Shown here piece by piece: positions 26,156 through 40,079 of a stretch of DNA of 64,000 nucleotides; positions within the stretch are counted from its first letter, which is position 1, and each line of letters starts with the position of its first letter. The DNA comes from Neurospora intermedia (taxonomy: Eukaryota > Ascomycota > Sordariomycetes > Sordariales > Sordariaceae). The position numbers and the translations under genes are program-made. The stretch lies in contig BTPP01000002.1 in the NCBI GenBank assembly GCA_037102815.1, forward strand, positions 1 through 64,000, read 5' to 3'. The notes below the pieces were generated by a model. It searched no databases. It was not told the DNA's origin and saw nothing but the letters and a program-made list of their open reading frames with translations.

Positions 26156-29100
26156 ATTCCGCATCCGGTTTCGTTGTCGATGGATTTAGTTGTATTAGAA
26201 CGTACGGATATCGGATTTGTAAAACCGTGTCTAAACTTCGAATTAATTAATTAAATAATTAAATTCACTTATTGTAATTTTAATTACTACTATATAGACT
26301 TACTATTATATATATTATTCTAAGTCGCAAATGTATATATTGGCTATAGTACTAATATAATTACCGTCTTTGCTTATATATATTGCAATCCTTTTATTTA
26401 ATCCGATACGTATATAGTTCTATTTCGGGTCCGGGCTAGGTTACGTAATTTTATAATCGGTTAATATTCCGGCTTACTCTATCGTTTCTAACGCTATACG
26501 TATTATAATACCTATTATTAGTAAACGAAATATTGCCGGACAGACGAATATTTATTAATAAAGGGGCCGTCAAAAACGAATAACGTTATATTTGTATTAC
26601 GTTAATTATTTTATATTATATAGTTATATTATATTAGGATTAGTAGATAAATAATCCGATTTTACGAATATAGTGAAGTAATTTAAGTAATTGAATTAAT
26701 TTTCCTAATAATCTTATAAAATAATATATATAATTCTTAGTAATACAATTTATAGTAGTTTATCCGTACAATTTTAATACTTCGTTGTATAATATCCCCC
26801 TCTTTACAATTTACGTACAAATCTATAATTTTATCTTTAAAGTAGATAGCGTTCTATACTTTACGTATTAGTAGGTAGATAGTTTGGTACTATCGATAAA
26901 TATAAGCTTTATTAGCTATAGAAATGGATTGAATTGCAGTTATTGAAAGAATTTAAACCTATATCGAGCCTGCCCCTAATGTGCTGGGTAATATACTGTC
27001 TAGAATTTTGCTTTAGATATATTAGCGTTTCTCTATTAGGGTGGTAGTAGCCCGCTGAGCCGACTTTTTTAGCGGTGTATCCTTATCTATCTCTCTTCTA
27101 TAGAGGTTGTATAGTAAGCCTCCGTTAGAATGATTACGTAAGTATATAGTAATAGTGAACCGCTTTCCGCAGTTAGTACAATTGTTTATTTAGCCGGGTA
27201 AAGGGGCGCGCTCCCGAAGTAAAGTATTTAATAAAACTTATTTTTTCAGCCTCTTCTTTAAACCTTTATTATTCGGGCTAGTTATTATCGTTTTATTTTT
27301 ATTACTTTTATTATCCTTGTCCTCTATTGTAGTAAAACTCTCTTCCTTATTGTCCAAAATTGGATTGCGTTTATTATAGAAGTTAGTTAGCTAGCTTAAT
27401 TTTTAGGAAAATTGTTGTAGTATAGCCGGAGCCGGTTAAATAGCTTCTAAAGTAGCGCGATAATAATACGCTAGGTTCTACCCGGAGCGGTTTAATAAGC
27501 TAGTAAATTGGCTTTAAAACGGCGTATAAATAGCGAGTAAATCCGCCGGCTACGGTGTTTAATAATTGCGCGGTGCGTGCCGAGTGATAATGCGTTGGGT
27601 TTTATAATATTGGATTAAAGCTTTTATTCGATTGATATTGGATTGAAGCGTTGAATTAGTATTATATTGACGATAATATTAGTTTTATCTATATATAATA
27701 ATATAAATATAATAATAGAAGGTATATTCTTTCATTCTATATTACTTAGTTAGTAGCTGTTTCCGGTCTAGTATACCTTCGTTTTATAGTATTCGATGGT
27801 GCGCCCGTAATAGGACGTGAAATATTATTAATAGTCTTAGTATTTTGGAACTTGTAGTTTCCGAATCCTCGAAGAGAATTGTATTAGGGTTATTCGTATC
27901 TTCGGCGGGACGTTTAACGCTAAAGTTAGTTTTAAAGGGTATTTTAGGCGTCTTCGGTTGGACGTTTAACGCCGAACTAGTCTTAGACGGCGTTTTAAGC
28001 GTTAGTACTCGGCGGTATACGTGTAAATAGCGAGTGAATTTATATTATCGTAGTAAAAGCCTTCAATAACGTAGGCTCGGGTGGCGGCAATATCGATAGG
28101 AACCGAGGCAAATATAGACAACGGCTAGTATTTAAACTTTGTACTATATTACTAAGTATAATATTAAGCCTATTTACACTCGTGCTCAACTTCAGCTTCG
28201 CGTTGCTTAATAATTGCTATTAAGATGGTAAAGTCGTACTAATCTTGAGCACTTCTATTATTAGATGTAGCGTAGGGGTGAACGGATTAATTATTGCACT
28301 ATACAGATCCTTAATAATATTACGCTAGTACGCGAAGGCCGAATATATCGCTTTAATATATATATTCGCGTTTAATAACAATTTTATACTTTCTATAAAG
28401 TGACTTGTGCTTTAAAAAAGCGAGCTCAGAGATGGCAATTAGCGCTAATAATAAATAGGCAATATATTAACTATTAAAGTGTTTATAATCGATGTATCTA
28501 CTATAATTATATTATAATTATTAATAAATAATCAACTTCGTTAACCGTAGCGTCGGCCTTATAATATAGTAATATATAATAATTTTGAGCCTAAAGCTTA
28601 GACGAGAGCGGGGCGTTGCTATACGACCAGTATTATAATAATTGCCCGGCGTTCAACTTCTAAGAAAGTTGCCGTATTATAGTATGGCCGGAGCCGTATA
28701 GTAGGCTAGTATTCGTTATAATCCTTATACTCCCCGTTACTTTGCTCGGAAGCGTAGGATGTATATACTAGGTGGATAATTAGGGTGCCGAAAAGTGCAA
28801 TCTGGGCGGGAGGAGGTAAGGTATTTGGACAAGTTTGTCTATTTATTACTCTTTACTAGTATTATTAAAAAGACTTCTAAGTAATTTAATTGCTGGGAGG
28901 TATATTTGCGACGCGTATACGTATTTCTTAATAATAGCTGGGTATATAGTTATAGTACGTCCGATAGCGTTATTCGCTCGATTGGTATTAGTAAAATAAT
29001 TGGTGCTCCCCGAAATGGATTAGGATGGCGGTACTTTATAAATATACGCTAATTAGTAAATAGATAGGATATTTGTTACGTATTAGAGTAGGCGAGGGGA

Positions 29101-32039
29101 TATGTAATAGGATGGAAGATGGTGGTGGGATTGTATACGTTAGGGCATTAGTTACTATATATATATAGTATAATAGCGACGCCGCAAGGGGGGGGGGGGG
29201 GGGTAGGGAGTAATTAATTTACAGATTGTCTACTAAGTCGAATATGCTTATAACGAACTATAATTTAGCTCCGGCTAGAGAGAGTATAAACCTTAGCTTC
29301 AGTATAGAATAAAATTATAATATTCTATACGAAGTTTATTAGGTATTAAAGGTTTGCGTTTGAAAATCCCAGTCAAATGCCCGGATAGCTCTATCGAATA
29401 GATAGGGAATAGGCGGTCCTATAAACCGGAAATCTAGTATCTAAAATAGTAGCGTAGGTTTAATTATATACGAGGAGGTAATATCGATTATTAAAAGAGC
29501 GATATTTTTAATAATTTATTGTATAATTAATATTATTTAAATAAATATTATATTAGTAATTAGTTTAATAAGTAAGAAACGAGTTCGGACGGTACGTTGT
29601 ACGTATATTAGCCGGATTTTATTTACCTATTTATCCTTAACTAATATACGTTCGATTGAATATATAGTATTATATCGGTCGCTTTTAACTTTAGATATTT
29701 ATTATTAGTAGGAGGTCCAATTATAGAGATTCGACAAATACTATACAAGTGCAATTATACTTTTTAGTAATTATAATTAATTAAACTTTAAATAGTAGTA
29801 GGAGCGGGTTAATACTACGGGGCCGTAGGTTATAGTAAGTAATTAGCGGCTTTTATATTATCCAATTCGTTTATTAATTGTTAGTTCGTTTGAGTATAGT
29901 TAATATTATAGTATATAGACGCGGGCTCGCCTATAGTAGTAGATGTAAAATAAATTGAGTTATATACTAATATCCGTAATACAATATAGCGCAGCCGGTA
30001 TAGTACTTAATATAATATTATTAAGCTTAAATAATACACTAGTAATTTCATATACTATAGAAATTATTATATTATATATAAATATTCGTACTATAAATAT
30101 AGAACGTATAGTTCGAATTATAAAATATTTAAATATAGTTATATACTAGTAATGCTAGTAATGCTAGTAATACTAGTAATGGTAGTAATAGTAGTAGTAG
30201 TAGTAGTTAACAGCTCAGTCGGGTATCTTCCACTTTTAGGGTAGAATAGGATTGTAGGGTAAATAATCGAAAGTATAGGGTATATTAGTGCGTATCTCCC
30301 GATAAGGCTGGCCAGTGGACTCGGATTGGGTTGATAAAATAGATTAATTTTTTTTCATTGTAAGTTCGCTTAGTACGTACCTAGACAATGCAAATATAGG
30401 GTTAGGGTATAAAGCGTATATATAGCTCGTACGTAAACGTACCGCGGTACCTACTGGCACTAGCGTAAGGCAATTTGCCGTAGATGTAAATTGTATATAT
30501 ATAAGATAATATTAATATTTTTATATTAGTTAATAGGGTGTAGGAGAATCGCTAATTGTAATTATATATAGTATTATCGAATTATTATAATATAAAGTCT
30601 GCCGGATTGCTAATAAATATTAATTAGTAAATAGGTAGCTGCTTTAAAGTACGAGGCTAGGGCTATTATTTAAAAAAAAAGTCGATCTTAAATTCCGTCG
30701 CTTAATTATAAAGTCCGCGCTAGTTGGGTTACTAATTTATAAGGGATACTAAGCCTATATATATACTTTCGTACTTCTAATATATATAATATAGGGTTAG
30801 GGATAAATACACTAGTTAATTAGTACGTATAGTAATACGACCGACGGAGATTAGAATAGATTTAAATAGGAGGAACCGGATTTTATACTAATAGTTAATA
30901 TTTAAGGCGGAGAGGACTCCTAGACTCTTAAACTCTTAAGGTACGTACCTTTTATAGTTAGCTCGATATTATCGCAATATATATAGTACTTAACGGTACT
31001 AACCTCTTATAGCCGAGTATTAGTTACTATACTCGTATAATTATAAATATAAAAAATAATAATAATAGCCAATATCGACCGCTATAAGGTAAGTATATCC
31101 TTTAAAGTTAGTACTATATATATAGTATACTACTAGGAAGTAGAAGAAAAGTCGGATAGAACCTAGTATATAATAGCTTCCTGTATAAATCCTATTATAG
31201 CAGTACATTATAGTATATAACTCGCGGGTCTCAACCCGGATATATATAAATTTTAATATATTCTATATACTTAGTAGCTTCCGTTATACTTAGGTTTATA
31301 GCCTATAAATATTCTAATTAACCTAAATAATATTAATACTATCCATATTAATTATATATAAATACTCGGGGCGGAAGGTAAGAATACCTATAATGATAAG
31401 CTTATTTAATTTCTCTTCTATAATCTCCAAGTCTAGTAACGGATATTTGGTCCTAGTCCGCTTAATTAGGGTAAGAGTAATAAAGACGTACCTTACATTA
31501 AATTAATCGAGAGTAAAGATGTTATTTACACGGCCGTACCGGAGTTTACGATTGTAGGATATATATTATATATAATCGCCAGCGGAAAATGTAAAGCGAT
31601 CGTTAGATTCCCTATATTAAGAATATATTAGTAAGTAAATATATTTTACTATAATACCGCTACTACGATAGTATATCTATAGTATTAATATTGTAGCTAT
31701 TTTAATATATTATTAAATTTTATAAGGTTCAATAATTAATTATCGATAAAACGTCGCACTAATATTATAGTATTATAAAATTAATATTATCGCTATCGAT
31801 ACGATTACTCTTACCGAACCTTTAATTAAAAGTATAACGATCTAATACACGTTAGGCAAATGTACTATAAACTTAGAGTAATATTTTGTATAATAAATAT
31901 ACTAAAATACTATTTATTAATTTAATAGCTTCTTAACTAATAGTACGTATATACCCTAATATTAAACTAATATTATTCAATACAGTAGTAACTAAAGTAT
32001 ATAAATCTTATATTAAATCGATAAAATCAATTATCGTCG
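26156..32039. other. AT-rich stretch without a supportable gene
   Basis: RIP-altered DNA inside the 15.3-kb element. A minus-strand frame at about 26500-27250 looks weakly coding but matches nothing I know. A less AT-rich patch at 27840-28030 contains related GACGTTTAACGC and GGCGTTTTAAGCG units. Simple repeats are a run of 16 G at 29188-29203 and a 9-bp/3-bp microsatellite at 30146-30208 (CTAGTAATG units, then AGT units). No RNA gene or intact open frame is supported. Confidence 0.6.
30146..30208 (+). repeat. Microsatellite (CTAGTAATG)n then (AGT)n
   Basis: About four CTAGTAATG-like units grade into seven or eight AGT units. Simple-sequence DNA with no coding frame. Confidence 0.85.
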
Positions 32040-35000
32040 TAATTTAGTAAATAGAAAAGCCGATAGGAAACGATAATTCTAGCCTCCGGCTAGCTACAAT
32101 TACTATATCGTTACTAAAAGCTTTATCTATAAAACTCACTACTATTAATTAATTAAATATATTATATATTTATTAGTAAATCTAAACTTCCACGAATATT
32201 AAATAAATATATTTTTAAAAATACTAGGGTATCCTAGGTTAGTATAATAATATATCTTATATACCTTACGGACTAACTATCGCTATATAGTAGTTATTTA
32301 TATTATATTACTTCGAAGGGGTAGTCGTATACCATTATTCAATATATAATACTCAATTACATCCTTATTAGGAATCCGGTTAATAATAGATAGCTCTAAA
32401 TAGTTAAAGTCGGTAGATAAATTGACTTTAATCTTATAATTATCCTCTTCAATTAGTACCTACCCTCGTAATTTATTATAATCGGCCTTCGATAATACTT
32501 TACCGAATAAAATAGGGTAGTTACAATATAAATCTTTAAATATAATAGTCAACTCGGGGTTTTAATTATAGAAGGCATTCTAAATAACTAAGCGTACCGT
32601 CTCTTGGAAATTCATTTTTATTAATAATACCTTTTCGATATTAAAATAATTAATTTCGTACACCCGAGTCTTAAAATAACGATATATATTTTCGCCGGTT
32701 AGGGTATTACAATTAATAAGTAGTATATACTCTATAATAAACGTCGGGAAGTATATACCAATATAGATATTAGGTCGCAAAATATCCCTCAAGTATTGCA
32801 ATGACCGGCTAGACTCTATATTCTCTAGTACATCCAAATTTAAAGGGAGGCGAACGTATATAATAGATAGATTATTATCTCCGGGTATTAGTATACCGGC
32901 TAATAATATACTAGTAAATAGTATACCACCTACGGATCCACGCAATATAGCAAATACAAATAAATTTAATTAATTGAATATATAGCGTACATTCTAGACT
33001 ATCCTACCAATATTAGCCCGATCTTCTACGTAAAACCGTTTACGACCTATTAATACAACGGTGCTTTTAGCAATTACAGCAACCGTCTCAATAATTAACT
33101 CGATTAAGTCTCAATCACTTTCCGCTTAAGCATACCGGTAGAAGGAAGGCTATAAATACTCCTTCTTCAATTAATATAATAATAAAGCCGGGATAATAAT
33201 AATCTACTATACGTAATTAAATAGACTATAACTAATTAAATAATACTTAGGCAATTAGAAACAATTCTAATTAAGTAAGAAAGGCTAATTGTGTAAAATT
33301 ACTATATATTTATAAGAAGCCACCTTTATTAAAATACTATCTCGTAGTAGAAAGTATAATAGGTTAATAAATCCTATATATTTAGAATATATAGGATTAA
33401 TAGTGTAACTCAATACTAAATTAAAGGAAGGTAAAATACGCTACAATATAGGGTACAGTACGGCCAAACCCTATTAAATACTATAGTACTCTATTTTAGT
33501 ATTATTAAAGTCGCTCTAAACTCTAGCTATTATTTACTATATCTCCCGCAATTATAAATAAAATCGACTATAAGTAATAATATTAAAATTGATCTATACG
33601 TTTAGATTATATAGATTAGAGAATGTAAAGTAGTACTAATAGAATTTTATTATTCTAGGTCCTTTAAGGCCGGAGTTCTCCGCTTGCTACGGTATATTAC
33701 CTATATAGCAAATCGGGTAGGCATATAGGTGGACCTCTTTCCCGTTAATTATTATTAGCTTGCTACAATCCAACTCGGTTATAATATTCAAACCTTTAAT
33801 AATATTAGTAAAGTCGGACCTATAAGGACTATACGAGACTGGATATTAGTATTAATACTATAGTATACGTAGGAACGACTCGGATTTAACAAGGGGACGG
33901 AAATAGTAGTAATATATGTAATTTACCCTAGAACTAACGGAAAAATACTACCTAAGCAGGACCGCTCCTCTATTAATAGTCCGGCGAGTATAATATAGAA
34001 CCCTATTAATAAATAATATAAATTTTAGAAAATGCTAAATCTATTAATAAAGTCGATATAAGGAAGTGAAATAATAGGTATATTGCCCTCGATATTTACG
34101 TCCTACTCTAAGAATTTATCTTTACCCTAATATACTAATTCCAATTCGGTACGGATCGGGTAAGTATAATACATCGGTATAATATTAATAATATTACCAA
34201 CCTTAATAATTGCTATCTAACGTACTAAATACTATTTATTGTTTCGTTTAGTCGGTTTAAAGATAAATTAATTATATTTAGGAAATACCTACTTACTTCT
34301 ATCTTTCGGCTTATATCCCGGGTCCTACTACTCCTCGCTATTATACCGGTTAATATATACCGATATATAAGTATATACTATACTCTCTAATATATAAGTT
34401 AATATATTTACTAATACTAATTCCTCTAATTTATATAGTAGTTATAATTAAACGCCTATTAAAATAATTAAACCGATTTAATAACCCTCCTATACCTATA
34501 AATACAATTCCTCTTCGTTGCTATTCCGAAAGATATACAGCTCCCTACGGCGATTAAACCCAACCTCGTAAATTCGCCCGATATAAATATTATTATTATC
34601 GATATTACAGTATCGGATAGGATAGCTATTAGAAAGATAGCGGTAATACACCCAATTAAATAGGAAGATAACCGGACCTTTCTAACTATCAATAATAATA
34701 TAAGTATATTAACTAGAATTCGACCGTACAAATAATAGCTATACGTACAATTTATAAAATTCGCTAAATTCGTCGACGAATAAACCTAGACCTATATAGA
34801 TTCTCTTAATAATATTAGAACTAATAAAATTCTAAAAGATAATTGGAGGGTCGAAGAATATTAACTTTATAATTACAATTGGGAGTTCAATATTATTTAT
34901 ATTTATATTAGTAAGGTTATTAGCTTACTATTTTATTCTTTCTACTTTAGCTTTTAATTAATCCGCTTATTTCTTTACTATTTTAATATCGTTACTATTT

Positions 35001-35940
35001 CTTCCTTTTTCTCTCGCAATACACGTCGCAACCTATACTATAATATTAATAGTAATCTTCGCGTCCGTATATACTCGAATAATTTCTACCTTACGCTACT
35101 CTTCTAATTTAAAATTAATTAATAATATTAATATCTTTAAAACGTTTAACAGAATATCTATTTCCCGTATATTCATTATTAGTATATAATTGTACATCCG
35201 ATCTCTCAATGTAAATAAATACAATAGAAGGGCTCGAATAACCTCGGGGATATTACTATTATAATTAATAATTTTAAATAATATCTCCCGCAGCGTAGTA
35301 TAATCGTCTCGACTAAGTCCCTGCAAATTATAAAAATAGGCTAGTACTATTTCGAATACGGACATTTAGAATAATTAATTCTAGTATATAATAATTAAAG
35401 TCGATAGATTATCTAAATTTAATAATATTAATACTTCGGCGGGCTCTTATCCAATATTATAAAATAGCTCCGATACAATAATTGTAATACAATCCTTATA
35501 TTCGCCCGCGCCGAATATATCGTCGATACTAATACCTAATCGTATAACAAAGTTAGTAGTATTATTAACTTCTCTATTATAAAGTTTATCGATATTAATA
35601 ATTATTGAAGGTTATTACCGTTAATATAACATACCTCGCGACAATTGCCGGATTAACTCACCTTTATCGATATTAAACTTATCGTCATCTAACCATGTCG
35701 GATATTTACTATTATTATTACCCTCGGGTAATAAACCGAGCGGCGCATATATATTATTACTATTGTTACTATTATTTCCATTGTTACCGATGTTACTACC
35801 GCCTTTATAATCGTTATTATCGTTATCGTCATTTATTATAACCGTATTATTATATTCGTTATTATCTTCATCTTCGCTACTATTAAAGATCTTATACTTT
35901 AATTTATACTATTTGCAACTACTTAGCCGCCGCTTTTAGC
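32040..35940 (-). pseudogene. RIP-killed large fungal transposase (Tnp2-like family)
   Basis: On the minus strand, segments of the protein can be followed in pieces. An N-terminal low-complexity Asn/Asp part lies near 35900-35700 and a helical part at 35365-35096. GRIYEVGFNRR is near 34580. Around 34050-33650 are FINRFSIFQNLYYLLIGFY, FTNIIKGLNIITELD, and AYPICYIGNIP, stop, QAENSGLKGP. The last block fits the conserved region of large fungal transposases that reads roughly Gly-Asp-Met-Pro-Gln-Gln, then Asn-Ser-Gly, then a Cys-x-x-Cys pair, recalled from general knowledge of the family. The 33650 block and the open stretch 32580-32945 share a frame; other parts are in other frames, so introns or indels exist. 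It would mobilise the 15.3-kb element. It is dead now. Confidence 0.6.
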
Positions 35941-36990
35941 TAATGTTTAGCGGGAGTAATTACGATATAATAGGATATAGTAATAGGGTAATAGGTAATA
36001 ACCGGAAAGATAAAGAAATTATCGAATATTAAAAGAAATTGTTAAAGGGGGAGAGTTGCTAAATAAAGAAGAAGTCTAAAGAGAGGGAGGGAGGGGGGGA
36101 TATAAGGGATACCCAAAACGAGTAGGGTTATTTATAGTAATTATTACTGCCTTTACAACGTATAATGCAAACCGCCTTATTTTAATAGTATTATTAATTT
36201 AGGATAAAACGAGGGGCAGTTATAAAATAGTAGGTACTTACTTATATACTAACGATACTATTAAAATAAGGCGGTCTACGTTATACGTTCTACTTGGGCG
36301 AGCTTTAGTAATAATTTAGAACTATTAATATAGGACGATTCTATTACAATATAAGTAAATAGTATAATTAAAGGAACCGTCTCTCTATATATAGTACGAT
36401 CGGTTTATTAAAACGGGACGAAACGTAGGTGAACGGCACTTTGCCGTCGTTTGTACGAATAATTATTTAGATTAATATAGATTATTAATAGGATTTTATT
36501 ATACTAGCCGGTCGTTTAGCTCTATTAGGGACTCCGCATTAGTAACTATATTATCGCCGTCGAAATAATAATAATAATTCTATTCTAATATATTTTATAA
36601 GACTACCGCCGTCTTTTCATCCGGATTCGACGGTTATACAATATAATAAATACTATTCTACAATCCGCGTTTTAATTAGCCCTAAATCTCAATCTTTATA
36701 ATTTACAAATAATTATTAATAAATAAAGTAAGTTACTTCTATATATTGTTATTGTCTAACTATTCTATTAATTCTTTCTCTAAATAACCCCTTAATAACT
36801 CTATTAATATTAATACCAAATAATAAAATTATAGCTTCGATAGTCTTAACTACCAACTAGTATTGCAAAGTATTTCGTCGCTAGAGGAGTATAAAAACCC
36901 TTATCCTCCTAGCTAATTTCCTCCTCTTTTCTTTTTAATCTAATTAATTTATAAAAAGGTAATTCGCCCTTACCCTACTCTTACCTTATA
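35941..36990. other. Divergent intergenic region between the two transposon genes
   Basis: Roughly 1 kb of AT-rich DNA separates the minus-strand transposase from the plus-strand gene. It contains a purine-rich patch (36040-36110) and no coding frame I can support. By position it would hold both promoters. Confidence 0.45.
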
Positions 36991-39740
36991 TTAATTCTAA
37001 TTGCTAGTACTATATCGAGCTATAAGCCCCCTAAGTCTAACCGTTGGAAGATTAGTACTATTAGTACTTCCTAATCTAAAGATAATTAGGGATAGGATAA
37101 GGGTAAGGAGAAAGTAACTACGTCTACCGGTATATAATAATTATATAATACTAATATCGGTATTAAATAGGCCTACGATCCTTATAACCCCCGCAATCCG
37201 GCGTCTATACCTAGGTTATTAAAGTCTACCTATACCGAATTATCTAAGTTTACCCTAGCCGAATTATCCAAGTTTATACCCCCGCCCCTAAGAAAAATTC
37301 TAGCGGAAATACCTAGTGGCCCGATACCCGGCTTATCGAAATTATAATCGCAATCGTAGTTATAATCCTAGTCCAAACCGAAATACTTATATACTCTAAA
37401 GAATACTGTACTAAATTTAACGACCGGTAGTTCTACTATAAAGAGTAAAGTAATTAAAGGCAATATAGAGAATTTATAATAAATTTACCCTAAAGTCTTC
37501 TACGAAGTCCGTTAAAAGAACTTTTAATTAATCTTCAACGACAAACTATATATATCGACCGAGTAGGTTGTTTGCGATATACCGATATACGAAGAAATAA
37601 TACGTATAAAGAATAAGGTTAATTATAAAGTATAATAAATACTATTCGTATTCGGTAATAATAATTTAATAGTATCTACTATATATATATTATTCCCGGA
37701 GGTCAATACCCTTTCTAAATTATTTGCCGAATTATATAAATATAGTAACCGGAGGTTCGCAATCCTAAAGTATAAGCTCCTATTTAAAGATATCTATAAA
37801 TTGGTAATTACTTAGTTAATAAACTACCCTAACCAATTTAAATTTTATTTCGGATATATTAACCTATATTTACTAAATAACGCTTATATCGAGTAGAGAA
37901 ATATTAACAAAACTAAGGACTTTATATATAGTCGCCTAGATAAATCGGTATACAAAAAAGCGTTTAGGCTTATTACCGACATTTTACTATAGGAATCCAA
38001 CTTCAATAATAAAAGTAATAAATAGTACTTCTACCTTAAGATACTATTTATAATTCTATTAAAGGAAGTCGGTATTATATATACAACCGAGAAGTACTAA
38101 ATAGGTACTATAGGTCTGTCCGATATTATATAGATATTCAAGCACCCGAAATAGATCTCTATAGATTCTAAACATTTAGTCGCCTTAAATATACTAAAAC
38201 GTACTACTATTAACCTACAATTCAAAAGGTTTAAGATCGATATTTTTAAATAGGTTGACCCCGGTCCTACTACTACGCCCTACGAGAAATAGAAGTAGGC
38301 AGCTTAATACTAATAAATATATAAAATTACCTATTCGCCCGTCCCCAGCTTATTATTATTATTATCGCCGTTTATTTATAGTAAAAGTAAGGGTAAAGAG
38401 AAGGCGAAGGCGAAGGCGAAGGAGCCTGCTAGGGCAGATTCTAGGATACCCCCTTTTATATATAGTAATTCTATATACGGTAATATTATATATACGAACC
38501 CGGCGAATATTTATAATACTAATATAAGTAGTAGTTAAATTAATAACAATCCTCTTCCGATTAATATTCTAAGTAGCAAAGTCGGCTCTAACGACTTATT
38601 ATCAATTCGTAGTAGCAATTTAGCGCCTATCGACCGTAGCTCGAATTTAGATAGAGATATCCTTTAATCGTCCCCTTTTAAACTACTATATTAACCGAAT
38701 CTATTTAATAACTCTAACCCGAATAAAGTATTAGAGATAGATAAGTCCGAATATTCTTCTAATTTATTTATATTATAAAAGTCGGATAGTAATAAAGATA
38801 AGAGCTATAATAAGGATAAGAACCGCAATAAAGGAAAGGGAAAGGAGCTACTATAATAATTATAATCGACACCTAGTATATTAATACCGCCCGGTACATT
38901 TAGCCGGGATACCCGCCGTAGTACAAATAATATACCGCTATCCGTTTAGAAGATTAAATAATTGAAAACGGCAGCGGCTAAGGATAGTAGCTCGTAGAAA
39001 AAGGTTCCTCCCATCCTTCGCAAAATTAGTAGCGTACCACTTCCGAAAATCCCGGGCTTTAATATACCTAAACCAATAGTAATTTCGACGTTTAAAGTAG
39101 GATCGATATTAGGTTCGATATCTAAGACTATAACTCCAAAACCCTAAGCGCTATTTAGTTCGCTCTATAGTAAAAAGAGGGCTATAGAAAGTAATATAAA
39201 GGATTCTATTATTATTCGCAAACTATTACTTATATTTAGCTCTAATCGTAGAGGTATACCGGTCCCTCCCAACCCGCCTCCTAACCCGCCCCCCAACCCA
39301 ACCGCCTTAAATAGCCGTAGAAGTATACCGGCCGCCTTATTATTATATATATCCGGAGTAAATAATCTAATTAATATTATACCGAGCAATTGTAGCGGTA
39401 CTCCCGCTATTAATCCTACTATTACTACTATTTCGGGTAATTGTACAAATACCCCGGCCAATACTAATACCGTATTATAGGGCGGTACAGTACGACGTAG
39501 TATTCGGATATAGAAGCCAACCCGTCTATTCGAATTATATAACGGTATAAGCGATATACTACTATATTTAGACGATTCGGAGACGGATATGGACATTAAT
39601 GCCAATATAGATACTAATATTAATATAGACGATAATAATAATAATAGCGATAACTATCGCTCTTTATCCCGCTCGCCGCTAGAATTAGTAGTAGAAGAGA
39701 TTGCCCGCTACAAAGCAGGCTATTACTAATAGAAGTACAT
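36991..39740 (+). pseudogene. RIP-killed gene of unknown function, ~910 codons
   Basis: One plus-strand frame can be followed for about 2.7 kb, with every stop a TAA or TAG of RIP type. It begins near SYKPPKSNRWKISTIS (about 37018), followed by a basic stretch (DKGKEKV). A globular middle part includes RLDKSVYKKAFRLITDILL (37939-37995). Next is a Lys/Ala/Glu run (KGKEKAKAKAKEPARA, 38391-38438), then a Ser/Pro/Asn-rich tail with RRGIPVPPNPPPNPPPNP (39247-39300), a DDSETDMDINANIDTNINID stretch and SRSPLELVVEEIARYKAGYY at the end. No known domain is recognised. It is divergent from the transposase and inside the same TIRs, so an accessory transposition protein is a guess. Confidence 0.5.
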
Positions 39741-40079
39741 CACCCATATATAGTATATCTATACATCTAGCTACATCGCCACTATTACTACTATTAACGT
39801 ATTATAAACATTACTATAATATTTCTTATATTACGGAGCTATAGCAATACTATAGAATAGCTAGGGATAGTATAGATATAGGTAGACCGTAGATAATTAA
39901 ATAGAAATAGAAAAAATTAGCGATGAGGTATATAAATAGAAAATAAGAAAGAACTTTTATTTACTAAAAAGGCGGAAACTTTAAACTTTACTATAAGCCC
40001 GCTCTATTCCGTTTATTTACTTACCCCTAAATCGTAATACGCTATAATCTGTTTAGCTTTAGCGCATTTACAGCACTAA

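Noticed and set aside
27845-28030. 61-codon plus-strand open frame
   Set aside because: Short, built from internally repeated DNA, no recognisable product.
30399-30802. GGGTTAGGG at 30399-30407 and 30794-30802, possible interstitial telomere repeats
   Set aside because: Each is only one and a half telomere units in unrelated surroundings; too short to show a former chromosome end.
1576-39605. Many open stretches of 60-150 codons in both strands of the AT-rich region, for example 32580-32945 taken alone, 38255-38527 and 39165-39605
   Set aside because: They are hydrophobic or low-complexity translations of RIP-altered DNA. Most lie antisense or out of frame to recognisable retroelement or transposase remnants. 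None has its own start context or domain.
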